From Apostichopus japonicus (lineage: Eukaryota; Echinodermata; Holothuroidea; Aspidochirotida; Stichopodidae): a stretch of 64,000 bases of DNA. Below are positions 11,208 through 22,639 of this stretch, piece after piece. The DNA is taken from NCBI RefSeq assembly GCF_037975245.1, contig NC_092577.1, forward strand, positions 4,215,001 to 4,279,000. Reading direction: 5' to 3'. Below the pieces are notes generated by a model. That model saw only the letters and a list, made by a program, of their open reading frames with translations. It did not search any database and was not told the DNA's origin. Position 1 is the stretch's first letter. Every line of letters starts with the position of its first letter. The position numbers and the translations under genes are program-made.

Positions 11208-11366
11208 TGTTACGTGATTCAATCTTTAATCTATTATCATCGCATAGTCGATCAGGTTATTGCATGCACCCCGGTAGAGTAGCTCTCGTGTGTAATTCAA
11301 GAACGTCACAATATACTTACCTAACGTTAATCACCGTGTCTGTGTTATCTATCGGCCCACGAAACA
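11208..11366 (+). repeat. 3' LTR
   Basis: 159 bp, TG...CA, near-identical to 6780-6938, followed at 11367-11371 by the AGGCC target duplication. Confidence 0.93.
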
Positions 11367-11371
11367 AGGCC

Positions 11372-11846
11372 TACCACTTCATGTAACCACGATCACTGAT
11401 GAAAGCCTGATCGAAATGGAAACAACTTCCTCATATTTCCATCTCAGAAAATGTAGATTTATAAGCAGAATAATGTGGGAATCCACTCTGACCCGGGTCT
11501 GACATATTTTAAGACTCGAGATTTCACTTCAGTCTTGTTGACATCTGTGGTAACGAATATAAAAATTTTGTTATTACGAAATAATAAGATTAATTCTTAA
11601 TTACGGAATAATAATTCGTTATTGCGAAATACGAATTCATATAATTAAGAACAACCCAGAACAGATAGGCTTGCGTAAGAAACTTGAGTATATGTACTTC
11701 TTCTAATTCTGCAGCGGTAGTTAATATGGCGCTATACAGATTCATCAGACAAACATGTGCAGATACCGTTTCAATCCGGTGATGAATCTGTTGATAAATC
11801 CGAATCCTGCGATGAATCGTGGTTGACAGAAACGTGATACCTTGTT
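11372..11846. other. non-coding spacer in the loop
   Basis: About 475 bp, AT-rich (AATAATTCG runs near 11575-11635). No gene or recognisable element seen. Confidence 0.5.
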
Positions 11847-12080
11847 ATCTTTAATCTAGACCTGAGATGTCCATCGCTGCTATGTACACTGTGTTGTGGG
11901 TATTGACCGTAGCTGTATGTATAACTGTACACTAGTGTCTAATTACCGACCGTAACAAGCTGTGTGTGTATTTTCTGGGATCGATGGTGGTATCTAACCC
12001 TTCTGTTACACCTCATTCGAAACTAGGTCAGATTACCGGCATGAGACGTTTCTTTGTGCTCGAGTCTTCACACCCTTTAA
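11847..12080 (+). repeat. dispersed repeat, copy 1
   Basis: Starts ATCTTTAATCTAGACCTGAG and ends GAGTCTTCACACCCTTTAA. The same sequence, direct orientation and with scattered differences, is at 43079-43290 in the first intron of the ZC2HC1A-like gene. No terminal inverted repeats or frame are seen, so the class is unknown. Confidence 0.7.
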
Positions 12081-12347
12081 TGGCAGTCTGATAGTTCCTG
12101 GTGCAAAATTGTAGACCATGCACTTTCTATTTTTGTTGACTTTGGTGCTCAGTTGTATATGAGTACTAAAACGTCTACTTGGCCGCTGGATTCCGTTCAC
12201 TTTCATTCCGTTCGTCTTTCCGTGACAAAAGTACATTGTCCCTTTAATCGCTGCGTCAAGTCAGGGGAATTCCATGACGTTCATTGTCAATAGGTTCCGT
12301 CGCTACGTCCAACTGCAACGTTGCGTGAAGGTTCACCAGCTAGAAAA
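12081..12347. other. non-coding spacer up to the right arm
   Basis: About 270 bp with no gene; the homology to the left arm begins at about 12348 with CTACGCGGACAGGAAG. Confidence 0.5.
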
Positions 12348-15300
12348 TCTACGCGGACAGGAAGTGGTTTAAGAATGCATTTCATTTATTAAATTAATGC
12401 AGGGCTCTTGCAACCTTTGGAATAAAGGTAAAGTAAGTCTTAAGATATGTGAATATCTATGATTGCCTAGCATTTGGTAAGCCTAGGGACCAGGGTAGCC
12501 GTAGCCTAGGCTAGATGGGTAACGTAAGACTAGTGGCTAGGCCTAGCCAAACGCTTTGTCGGGTAGGATAAGTGCGAGACTAGCAATCAACAATAACCAT
12601 TATGAGTTTGTGGCTATTGCCAATGTGTGCAGTGTTACATTTAACATTCTCATATAAAACTGTAAGGAATCACTAAGCCTATTGGCTTTCTGGTTTGGTA
12701 CATTTATCGAGTGTGGTGTAAAGAGCAAGGCAATTATGTTTGTGAGATTTTACGTATACATGCAAGTTACACCAGAATAGTCAACCTGCCATTTTTATTT
12801 TATTATTATTAACTTTATTCGAAACCAGGGATCCTGTCACTGGTGAACCAGTGTTCTCCCCAGGATCCCTGCACATATAACACATACAAAATATAACAAA
12901 CAGAACACATAAATAAATATAGAATATAAATATAAAAACAAATAGGGCTAAGTTAATTTTATGGAAGTTGAATGCATTATAAAGTATAGTTGTTGCATGT
13001 ACATGGACCTACATGTATGCTTAACAATTGCAATGACTGCTATTGTAAACCAATGGCCACCATATTTCTAAGTGGGTCACTGAAGGAAGGCCAACTTACA
13101 CAAGACACTGATGCCGCACAGTTTTTGGTAAATGTTTTGAAAAGTTTTATCTTTTCCCAGAAAAGTTCCCAAGAGTTCGTTCTCCAGTCTGTAAATAGAC
13201 AAGAGTGCAATCCTTGAATTTCTTTTCTAGTTTTTCATTTCTCAAGAGTAGTTTGAGACTATTATTTTAAGAAATATACGTGATGGTGATGGCATATGTG
13301 TGTGAGCATGTGTGTATTTGACGCCTGCTTGTAAACACTTTAACTCAAAAATGTTCATTTTGGATTAACTTACATACTTGCTATGTGCAATTTGTGCATA
13401 CAACTTATGGTTACAAGAACCATATTCTTTTTTATGATGTTCAAAGGTCATTTGAGCCTTTGAAGTCAACATGGGTCAAAACCTGAAAACTTTGTAAATG
13501 CGACACATTTTTGTTGAACTTTGTTCTTGGCATGTAGATCCAGCTTGGTGAGTGCAAGAACCCTAGTGATATTGGAGTGTTAGCTCGTGGAGTGCTAGCT
13601 CAGTGGTTAACGCCGGTGCCCTCCAATCATAAGACATTTGAGCAATTATATGGCAAGGAGTCACAAAAGCTTGTTGCTTTATGTCTGTTTTTGTTTCTGC
13701 CTCTTCTTTTCAAGATCTCTCTTCGATGTTATGAGCTGATATTTATTAAAAATGCAATTATTCTTACTTGGTATTTTCTTTTCAGCTTGCATCAAAATGG
13801 CATCCAACACAACCGTTTTAAATGATATTGATGAAAATTTCCTCCTCTGCTCGATTTGACTGGAGCAGTTTAAAGACCCGAAATTACAACCCTGCCTTCA
13901 TCGATTTTGCAGCGCCTGCTTGGAGACACTTATAGGTAAAGCTGGTGAAAAGTTGAAATGTCCACTATGTCAGCAAACCACAGTTGTTCCGGAAGACGGA
14001 TTTAAGACAGATTTTTATGTAAACAGCATTATTGAATACGTCCACTTCAAGAAATCTTTGAAGTCGGATATTATCAAGAAATGCTATGGATGTAGCCTTG
14101 ATCTTGCAGTTACTGCATGCTGCTTTAAGTGCAACGACTTCCTCTGTCAAAGTTGTCGTGATATTCATATGAAGAACAATTTTGTGAAAGAGCATCGTCC
14201 TCACGTCTTGGAGCTGTGTAATGTCGCAGATAGCAACCTGAGTATGGCAAAGCTGGACTCACTAAAGGATGCCCCTAAGTGCCATACACATCCTGAGAAG
14301 GTGACAGAGTTATGTTGCAAATCTTGTCACAGTTTACCGATCTGCATGGTTTGCGGAGCTTTTGGAGAGCACAAAGCACACGACCTGCAGGAAGTAACGT
14401 CATTAGCGAAATCGGAGAGGAAACTACTGGCTGACAGCCTCGGGACATTGATGGAGCTGAAAGAGAAAGTCTACGATATGCCAAGAGTAATGTCCGAAAA
14501 GAGGACAAAGCTGGAAGATAACACACGTGGACGAGAGCAGGTGATCAAGTCACAGTTTGAAAGAGAACAAATGCAGATAAACAGAGAAATAGACAAACTG
14601 AAAAATGATTTCAAAATGCAGAAGGATACGCAAACTGCGATTCTGCGGAAAGAAATCAGCGATAATAAGAAGGAGTTGGAAGAAAAAATACAGATGCTTG
14701 TTGTGCAACACGAGAAAGTCTGTGCTGAGAAAACAAGAAGTACCGACAAACAGATTAAGAAGTTTCAGAAAGCAAACGAAGCCGAAATTGCAAAACGATG
14801 TCAACAGCTGGAGAGCTTACAGAGTCTTCTTGATGAAAAAACGAAACTGGTGAAGGTACATCAAAAGCAAAGTCACGACAATATTAGAGAACTTTCGGAT
14901 TACTATGACAACATAATCAAGAGATTTCAAAATTTGACTTTTACAGCTTCTAGCATTCTGACCACAAAGCATGATTGGACAGTGTACAGAGCATTCCTGA
15001 TGTAATAGCAGCTATTGATCCCTTGATTGCAGATACGGAAAGGCAATTCCCAAGTTTTGAGACGCTAGGCGAAGTGATCGAAGTAGATCTAGACGCAAAG
15101 GAAGCTACTAGAGAAGGAATTGCAGAGAAGGCAATGTCTGTCATCCAAATTGAAGGATTTAATCGCAAATGTCATTCTATTCAGTGCATAAGATATTGCA
15201 AAGATACTGCCGTAGTAGCAGGTAATATTAAGGGAGAAGGACAAACGCATATAACCATTTTGAGTGCTGAGGGTAAAATATTGTCTCAAACATTTATCGG

Positions 15301-15444
15301 AAATGATTCAATCAGGTCCAACAGCAGTTGCTACGATGTATTATCAGAAGAAAGCATTGTAGTGGTTAGTGGACTCAGTCAAGTTGTCATTTATGATTGG
15401 TTCAAGGGCACAAGATGTACCGAACTCATGAAAGATGTGATTGC
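12348..15444. repeat. right arm of large inverted duplication
   Basis: Mirror image of 1-6476, shortened. Compared with the left arm it lacks the 540 bp from 5691 to 6230, with an 8-base direct repeat AATGGTTA at both left-arm breakpoints, and about 2.1 kb from 1807 to 3916, with its SINE cut in the middle. At 12790-12945 it carries about 155 bp (from ATTATTATTAACTTTATTCG to AAAAACAAAT) in place of left-arm 4640-5425. The end given here is where the left arm leaves the window; homology may continue to 15988. Confidence 0.8.
13573..13632 (+). mobile_element. truncated tRNA-derived SINE (family copy 2)
   Basis: Contains the A-box sequence TAGCTCAGTGGTTAACGC and is cut off after CCAATCATA, where the full copies at 3855-3977 and 41493-41618 continue. 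The cut coincides with the junction of the 2.1-kb right-arm deletion. Confidence 0.65.
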
Positions 15445-15988
15445 CTATTACCCAGCAGAGAGGGTGGTCTTGTGTGTGGCAGTACATCATGTAAAGAGAT
15501 GGATAGTCATCGGTACGAACAGCACAGCTTTGTATGTGTTTAATTGTTTACTGCAATACATACATACCGTCAAATTACCACATACATTCACTTGCTCACA
15601 GGAAATCGCTTTCATAGACGACAATTTTCTTATCTGCGATACGATGAAAGGGAGAGCATATGCAGTGTCCGTGAAGGGACGTAACAGTAAGATAGTGTAT
15701 GAGTTTACAAAACCGAGGGAGATCTTTGATTCCAATTGTTCGCCTTGTAGCATTTGTGTAGACCAAAATGGGTACATCTATATATTATGGTCATCATACA
15801 AGTCACATGAATGCACTTGTATCTTAGTAGGATATCAGCCTACCGGCGGAGAGCAACTCTTGAGTCGATCAGTAGACTCTGACGCATCTTGTATTACAAC
15901 TATTGTTACTGGAGGTGAAGAAAAGTTAATACTGGCGACTTCAAATTCAGGGAAACTCTACAAGTTTCATTTACCCTTGATTATCTAA
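13797..15988 (+). pseudogene. TRIM/RBCC-type protein, copy 2, broken
   Basis: Mirror copy of the gene at 1-1645. The ATG at 13797 and the upstream splice acceptor (TTTTCAG, ending 13785) are conserved. Codon 21, the second cysteine of the first RING CXXC pair, is TGA (13857-13859), so translation from the normal start stops after 20 residues. The frame is then open from 13860 to about 14980 (rest of the RING, B-boxes, coiled coil). A one-base deletion near 14979-14981, just after the coiled coil, shifts the C-terminal beta-propeller-like part into another frame that stays open to TAA at 15986-15988. The full length would be about 730 codons. Two independent lesions suggest a pseudogene. Open stretches of 361 and 337 codons remain, so partial products without a RING cannot be excluded. 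The C-terminal end seen here shows what copy 1 probably carries beyond the window edge. Confidence 0.88.
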
Positions 15989-16040
15989 GATATTTTAGTC
16001 AATTCAATTCAATGCATTACATTATATATTAAATATAAAA

Positions 16041-16057
16041 TATATATATATATACAC

Positions 16058-16103
<46 letters not shown>

Positions 16104-16104
16104 A

Positions 16105-16157
<53 letters not shown>

Positions 16158-16170
16158 GTATATACATATT
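16041..16170. repeat. (TA)n microsatellite
   Basis: About 130 bp of nearly pure TA with a few CA, CG and AACAG interruptions, directly 3' of the broken TRIM copy. Confidence 0.95.
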
Positions 16171-18343
16171 GATGTTGCTGTATTTGAAATTTTGTTGTTT
16201 GTTGTACTTTTACTTTAATAATTTAACATTGCCTGTGACTACCTCAGCAGTTATTATATCAGACTTGTGCCATGTATAAATTTTGAATGAGTTCCTCCAA
16301 GACAAGAGGTATGTTAGTTATCGAATACGAACTTTTCAACTAACGCAAAGAATTAATATTTTCTAGTTTGTAGTTTAAATGCTACAAATTGTAGTTCTTA
16401 CATAGAAGTAAGAATCAGCAATATTAGTAGGAATCATACGCTGAGCTAAACAGCCATGACCGTTAACATTATCAAGAACATTATCAAGTGATAAACTTTC
16501 TACTTTAGATTCTTCATTTATGGATTATCATAATTTGTATACATTAATAGGCAATAAATTGAGAAATTAAAATATAAAACAATTTCCTGCCAGTTATTAT
16601 AGAAATGGAAAAACTTCTTCAATAACTCAAAAAGTTCAGGATGTTGTGCACAATGTAGAATCACTTTAGATATTGAAATATGTTAACTTATAGAGACGTC
16701 AGATTTCGAAGCGAATAATTTTCATCAAACAATATAGCAGCTATAGCAACAATGTTAAATAACGTTGCAGTTACTCAATAAAAATATTTATACTGTGAAC
16801 TGAAAACGCTTTTTAGTTGGTTTGTGCTCTCTTATCAATCTGACCTAAGCTGATGACTTGTATTTGAGACCATGGTCAGGTGTTGCGAAGCCGGAAATAT
16901 GATTTCTGATGAGTACATTTGGTAATTACAAGGGGCATATGTTGTTTAAATAATAAATACACACCAGAGTAAAACACAAATCACGAATGGATACAATTGA
17001 GGATCAGATATGAAGAAATGCTGGTTTATATTTACTTTTAAGGTTTTTAGCGTATTGTATATATAGTTTTTATATTGACAAGAAATCAATAACATTTCAT
17101 TAGCTTATTTTGGTAAATATTTTACATTCAATTCTTTAGTCAGTAATAGAGTTCATTAACTAACAAGTAATATATGATCGATCCTCGAACTCGGTTAATA
17201 TTTTGTTTTGCAACTCGTCATATTGTCCAACGTGTGAAGCGTGAAACTTTCCATCTCGGGCCAAGGATTATCTTTCAAATTGTTTATATCAAGAAATATT
17301 TTCCAAAATATGTGTATCATACCTATACAATTTATATAATATATCCTTGTTTGTTCAAGCTCTGCGAAAATGAACATCATAACAAACGAATGATGCACAA
17401 ATAAACTACTGATATTTTATGTATTTTGTATACTATCCTCGACATTTCATAGGATTCGCGCGACACGTTGCATAATTAAGAGCTTCTGATTCTTACCAGG
17501 TCTGTTTTCTGAGGAGATGACCTCTGACCTGTATGCTAGAATAAGATTTCCAGCCACTGTGACTGATGAACGTCGTATGATTTAATGAGCTATCACTGAT
17601 ACAAGCATAAAGAAGGTTTATAACCGGCGGGACGTTCTGCAGTGATAGTTGTCATTACGCACACATATTCAGTACATTAATTTACCGCATTATGTCATCC
17701 TTGCAAGCAAAACGACAGCCCACTTAAATGCTACCAACCAAATCATATACTTTACCATATGCCATTAACACTTTAACGTTTATCAAGGCATCCAGACTAG
17801 AGGGCGCAATTTTCTATTGTTAAGGTTGAATAAAGAGTTGATGGCATTTTACTTTAACTTCATTGTTCTTTATCTTATATCCAACGCACCAGATAGTGTT
17901 TATGAAAAGAAAAGAAAAACCACAGGGCAGGTAGAGCAGTTGTCCCTGATGGGAGGGGGATGGGGGAAGGTGGGGTCAAATTACATTTCTCTTTCTTAAC
18001 GGCAGTGCTAGATCATTCAGACAGAGATTTACCAAAGTGAATGTTAAATCCAGCAAGTCTATAGGCTTGGTGATTCCTACAGCCGAAGTGAGAAAAGTAA
18101 GTTTAGTGGTAGAAGTTTAAAGACACGTTATTATACGTATAGCCATTGCTGATCTGGTTCACTGATTTATTGGATAGACCTACATGTGTTGAACGAGTTG
18201 CTTCATTATTCCAATTTGGGTATACCACAGTTTTAAACGTTCTCCTCTCCCTGGTTTTCTGCAGTGCCATGGTTACATTAATGACAATGTTTCAGGCTTA
18301 ACCGAGAATATCCCTGTCATCACTGGTTTTAAAATGTATCTAA
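16171..18343. other. intergenic, nothing recognisable
   Basis: About 2.2 kb of AT-rich sequence. The open frames (for example 17174-17404 and 17817-17999) are short, AT-driven and without familiar motifs. A G-rich run (GGGAGGGGGATGGGGGAAGG) lies near 17951-17970. Confidence 0.5.
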
Positions 18344-18351
18344 AGTGTAGC

Positions 18352-19102
18352 CAGGGGCGTAGCGAAGGGGTTTATGTTGGGGGGGTGTGGAGAATTTGAT
18401 TTGCCGACAGATCTGGAAGTGGTGACTGAAATGGGGGAGGGGTGTCCCCCTCCCCCTTGGCAATTTTTTAGTTTTGAAACGTCCTTAGATGCAATCTGGT
18501 GCATATTTTAAGTCAAATTTGATTTGCCGACGGATCTGGAAGTGGTGACTGAAATGGGGGAGGGGTCTAAGGGGAGGGGGTCTCCCCCTCCCCTTTGGAA
18601 AATTTTTAGTTTTGAAACGTCCTTAGATGCATTCTGGTGTATATTTTAAGTCAAATTTGATTTGCCGACGGATCTGGAAGTGGTGACTGAAATGGGGGAG
18701 GGGTCTAAGGGGAGGGGGTGTCCCCCTCCCCTTTGGAAAATTTTTAGTTTTGAAACGTCCTTAGATGCAATCTGGTGCATATTTTAAGTCAAATTTGATT
18801 TGCCGACGGATCTGGAAGTGGTGACTGAAATGGGGGGGTCTAAGGGTAGGGGTAGACCCCCTCCCCTTTGGAAAATTTTTAGTTTTGAAACGTCCTTAGA
18901 TGCAATCTGGTGCATATTTTAAGGCAAATTTGGCACGGAAGAAGCTCCCGTTCTCCTTTTCTCTATTCAGCTTTCCTTCTTTCTTCCCCTTCCGCTCTCT
19001 TCACCTTTTCTCCTTTTGCCGACAGACCCAAAATTTGCCGACAGCGACCAAATTATTGGGGGGGTGTGACACCCCCCACACCCCCCGCTCGCTACGCCCC
19101 TG
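18352..19102. mobile_element. hAT-like MITE with internal tandem repeats
   Basis: 751-bp non-coding element with 14-bp terminal inverted repeats (CAGGGGCGTAGCGA at both ends) and a perfect 8-bp target duplication AGTGTAGC (18344-18351 and 19103-19110). CAGGGG-type ends with 8-bp duplications are characteristic of hAT transposons. Inside are four tandem units (starting near 18395, 18518, 18656 and 18794; two of them 138 bp), each with TTTGATTTGCCGACGG and a G-run/C-run pair (GGGGAGGGGG then CCCCCTCCCC) that can fold into a hairpin or G-quadruplex. No transposase is present, so it must have moved in trans. Confidence 0.9.
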
Positions 19103-19264
19103 AGTGTAGCATGTTTTGATTGCTAATTATTTCCTTTTTGACACCCAACAAGTCTTTGTATCATAAGGGCTCGGTCAACGAGAGACAGGAAAAATAAAGT
19201 CAAGTCATCTTTTACTTCAATGTTTCTATTTGCTTTCTTCAGTATTGACTTCATACCGGTGCTG

Positions 19265-19480
19265 TACGTGTGCTCGAGTGGTTAAAGGTGGTGGCATTGG
19301 AAGCAAAGCGGCTCAACAATCGGGAGGTTCGAGGTTCGATCATTAACGAGTGGCCATACCCAATAACTGAATTCATTGGTTAATTGGCCTTAGACCAAAC
19401 AAGTACTTCTGGCTCTAGCTTATAGTTAGGCCACATAGCAACTAATAACTGTCAAACCTTTTGACAGAGTTTGAAACCCT
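19265..19480 (+). mobile_element. tRNA-derived SINE (Ser/Leu-like head)
   Basis: TGCTCGAGTGGTTAAAGG resembles an A box and GAGGTTCGATCA a B box, with a long variable-arm-like insertion between them, as in class II tRNAs. The tRNA body is not foldable end to end by eye and is followed by unrelated tail sequence, so a SINE head fits better than a tRNA gene. The 3' end is approximate. Confidence 0.6.
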
Positions 19481-20579
19481 GGAGATCGTTCGTAATTAAT
19501 TATGGAAAGGTTTATTATGCAAATAACAAAGGTACAATTGGCAGTCTGAAGATTGGTAAAGTGTACGTCTTCATCTTGTTTCAGTAGCCATAAATTAAAC
19601 ACAGGAAAGGAAACAAGACCAAAATATGAAACATTTCAAAGAAAGGTCTAGGGGCTGATGTCAGCAATTCTTAGCTCATATAGCCATGAAAAAGGTCACA
19701 TACAGCAATTTGTCCCTGTAGATCGGACAACAAAAGTCCTAGAATAGGCCAAGTAACGAAACATGAGACTATAGTCATGCAGTTGACCCGAATATAGATG
19801 GTTTTATTTGAAATTTACCGATAAAACTCATAAATAGAAAACGTAAATAGCCGTCTCGATATGGGCAATTATGTGAGGCAAGTACTTCCGTGTCACATCT
19901 TGGTGCAAAAACTGTAGAAAATTTAATGTAAGGTGTCCAAAATATTTAGGTCTTTGCAAGAATATTTTGTTTTAAATAAAAATTGTTATCTTGTCCCCAG
20001 GAACTGTACGAGAACTTGCAGTCGACATACGGCCGATCGTGCCCAATTCAATACAATATATCTTCTGACCTCCTATGTAGGGCCTTCAATCTAGAGTGGC
20101 AACAAGTCACATTGTAAGAGACTTAAAAGTTCAGCGGGCGGAACAAAAATGAGTTTCGTAAGAAAAGAAAAAAACACACAAATTTAGTGAATTAATACCA
20201 TTTTGTAATATTTATGTCGTTGATAATAGATAAGTAGGCTAAATGTTTGGTAAAACTCAAGTTCTTGTTGCTCAAACGAACGTTCATTTTCCTCAAAAAA
20301 AATTTCCCCTTTCGAAACTATAACAGTTCTTTTGTGATATATATCTATATATTTTCTGTGTGATCTACATATTTTCTGGTGTGTAGTTCCTTATTTATTT
20401 ACTATACATCTGTCATACCATGCACATTCATTTCTTATTTACGGCTTGGCTTGCTTATACTGTGTAAATTGTCAGATTCAAAGAACCAGGGGTGCACTCT
20501 TTACAATCATAACACTTTGGTAATACGCACTCAATGACAGTTATACAAAGCCAATTTATACGCATTCACACACCAGTAT
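19481..20579. other. intergenic, nothing recognisable
   Basis: About 1.1 kb, AT-rich, with no supportable frame, RNA or element. Confidence 0.5.
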
Positions 20580-20720
20580 AATCACTGTGGTCGAGTGGCA
20601 TACGGACTTCGGACATAAGATCCGGGGGTTCGATTCCTACCTTCGCCTGATGAGTCCCAAAAGGACGAAACCGGTCGTGAAGTGGAATTTTTCCGGTGTG
20701 TTGTTCTTTATTTATTTATT

Positions 20721-20753
<33 letters not shown>
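20580..20753 (+). mobile_element. SINE-like element: tRNA head, hammerhead ribozyme, AT tail
   Basis: GTGGTCGAGTGGCATACGG (A-box-like) and GGGTTCGATTCC (B box) form a tRNA-type pol III promoter at about 20587-20637. It is followed directly by a hammerhead ribozyme motif (20641-20682), a short spacer and TTTATTTATTTATT/(TA)n. A similar layout, pol III promoter plus hammerhead in a short non-autonomous retroelement, is known from schistosome Sm-alpha elements. Assignment to a mobile family rests on one copy in this window. Confidence 0.65.
20641..20682 (+). ncRNA. hammerhead ribozyme motif
   Basis: All conserved core parts are present in order. Stem I 5' strand CTTCGC (20641-20646); CUGAUGA core (20647-20653); stem II GUCC/GGAC with loop CAAAA (20654-20666); GAAA core (20667-20670); a very short stem III CCGGU; the cleavage-site cytosine (UC, 20675-20676); and stem I 3' strand GTGAAG (20677-20682), which pairs with CTTCGC over six positions including one G-U. 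Cleavage would fall after 20676. Stem III has only the A-U pair plus one C-G pair, as in the minimal hammerheads of Penelope-like and related retroelements, which are thought to work as dimers. The chance match of core, stem I and stem II together is small. Confidence 0.85.
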
Positions 20754-20755
<2 letters not shown>

Positions 20756-21091
20756 CGCCCTCTCCCTATTTTTTTTTAAAAAGATGTTTAAAGATACACT
20801 AAACACCATGCATACGGTGATTGTTATTGTTTTATATAGGCTACATATATATGTTTAGATGTAATAGAGTCAGTTTCTGTTATGCGTTGAGGTTTGTGTA
20901 CCTATTCAATTCACCAAGTGTGCGTTGTGTGTCCGTACAAGAAAAGTTAATAACTCACTGAGTTCGTTACAGTGTGTGTTCCGTAGGCAATTCGTACCGA
21001 GTATTACAGATGGTTTGAAATTTAGGGGGCTATTGCAGTATGGCTGAGATGCTGAAGGGAAGATGGGCGCTAGGGAACGAACTTTCGGAAC

Positions 21092-21814
<723 letters not shown>

Positions 21815-22548
21815 TTACTCGTCACCAAACGGCACGCCAAGTGGATATTCGACACGATCGGCATCCACTAGGAATGAGTTAGGGCACATCGCGAGGGTTT
21901 CACTGTCACAAGATGGATCTGCATCCTGATAGATGCAACAGTCATCTTTCGTCATAATAATTTTCTGCAGAGAAGCCTTCATCCAGCTAACCTCGGTCCA
22001 TTTTACCCCGGAACGTTCGAAGATTAACTGGACAGGCAGTTCCTGATCTTCGGTAATTTCTTCCATCGTGTAGGTGAGTTGGAATCCAGCTGGACATTCA
22101 TGAGGCCAAGTTACCGTTTCTGTATATTTGTAACTTTGGCTGTGTAAATTCTTCCTCGCTGTGGTAGGCGAACGATTGGCTCATCCCAAGTGATGAATCA
22201 ACGGCCAAGATGTTGAATGAGACCTCCTCGTCGATCGAGTATTCAAAGTCAAATGACGTCATAAAGCGGCCCTCGTTCGAGTACTGCGAAATCTCTTCTG
22301 TGGTGCCAAGTACAGGCATATCAGGAGAGGTTAACCCAGATGCCCTCGTTCCTCATTAATACTTGCTTCCTTTGATTGTAAGTGATGCCTTTAGATTGAG
22401 CTTGGTCTGAAAGGGGAATTGCCTCTTTCAATGTTGCTGGTGCCATCCACATAAAGTTGTCACACCGAAATCTTTTTGCAAGTAATTGTTCATAATTATC
22501 ATTGACATAACCATGATGAACACCCTTGCTAGCTTCGTAATTTTGGAA
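21815..22548 (-). pseudogene. unrecognised protein-coding relic with two frameshifts
   Basis: Less AT-rich than its surroundings, with coding-like frames joined by single-base shifts. On the minus strand it opens after a plausible splice acceptor (TTTAATAG, AG complementary to 22549-22550). It runs about 75 codons (containing RFRCDNFMWMAPATLKEAI), shifts near 22325-22335, continues about 70 codons (with FDFEYSIDEEVSFNILAVDS), shifts again near 22110-22140 and continues about 105 codons to TAA at 21815-21817 (with HECPAGFQLTYTMEEITED and DDCCIYQDADPSCDSETL). The last part has several cysteines and alternating polar/hydrophobic strands, suggesting a secreted beta-rich protein. I do not recognise the family. 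The polar strand pattern is only faintly reminiscent of aerolysin-type folds and should not be taken as an assignment. The shifts could also be assembly errors. Confidence 0.55.
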
Positions 22549-22639
22549 CTATTAAATTATTCGCCCGCCTTGTCAGGTGACTACACGTGATGTTTCTCCA
22601 CATGTCAATCATCACCGAAATCGGGATTTGGAATATGTT

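Larger units (their letters stand above)
6780..11366 (+). mobile_element. Ty3/Gypsy LTR retrotransposon, probably Mag clade, near complete
   Basis: A 4587-bp element with two 159-bp LTRs that begin TG and end CA, a primer-binding site touching the 5' LTR, one long gag-pol frame, a polypurine tract touching the 3' LTR, and a 5-bp AGGCC target duplication. The LTRs differ at two positions that I can see (around 6824 and 6844 against 11252 and 11272), so the insertion is recent. The order protease, reverse transcriptase, RNase H, integrase is that of Gypsy. The short LTRs, single frame, double zinc knuckle and RT/RNase H wording resemble the Mag/SURL group; that clade is an inference from recall. 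No envelope frame is present. It sits in the loop between the two inverted TRIM arms. Confidence 0.93.

Noticed and set aside
11391-11440. Second hammerhead candidate (CTGATGA followed by CGAAA)
   Set aside because: The bases between the core boxes do not form stem II, and no stem I partner is present.
19265-19340. Possible tRNA gene
   Set aside because: A and B boxes are present, but the cloverleaf does not close and SINE-like tail sequence follows. The same reasoning applies to the tRNA-like heads at 20587, 35456 and 63366.
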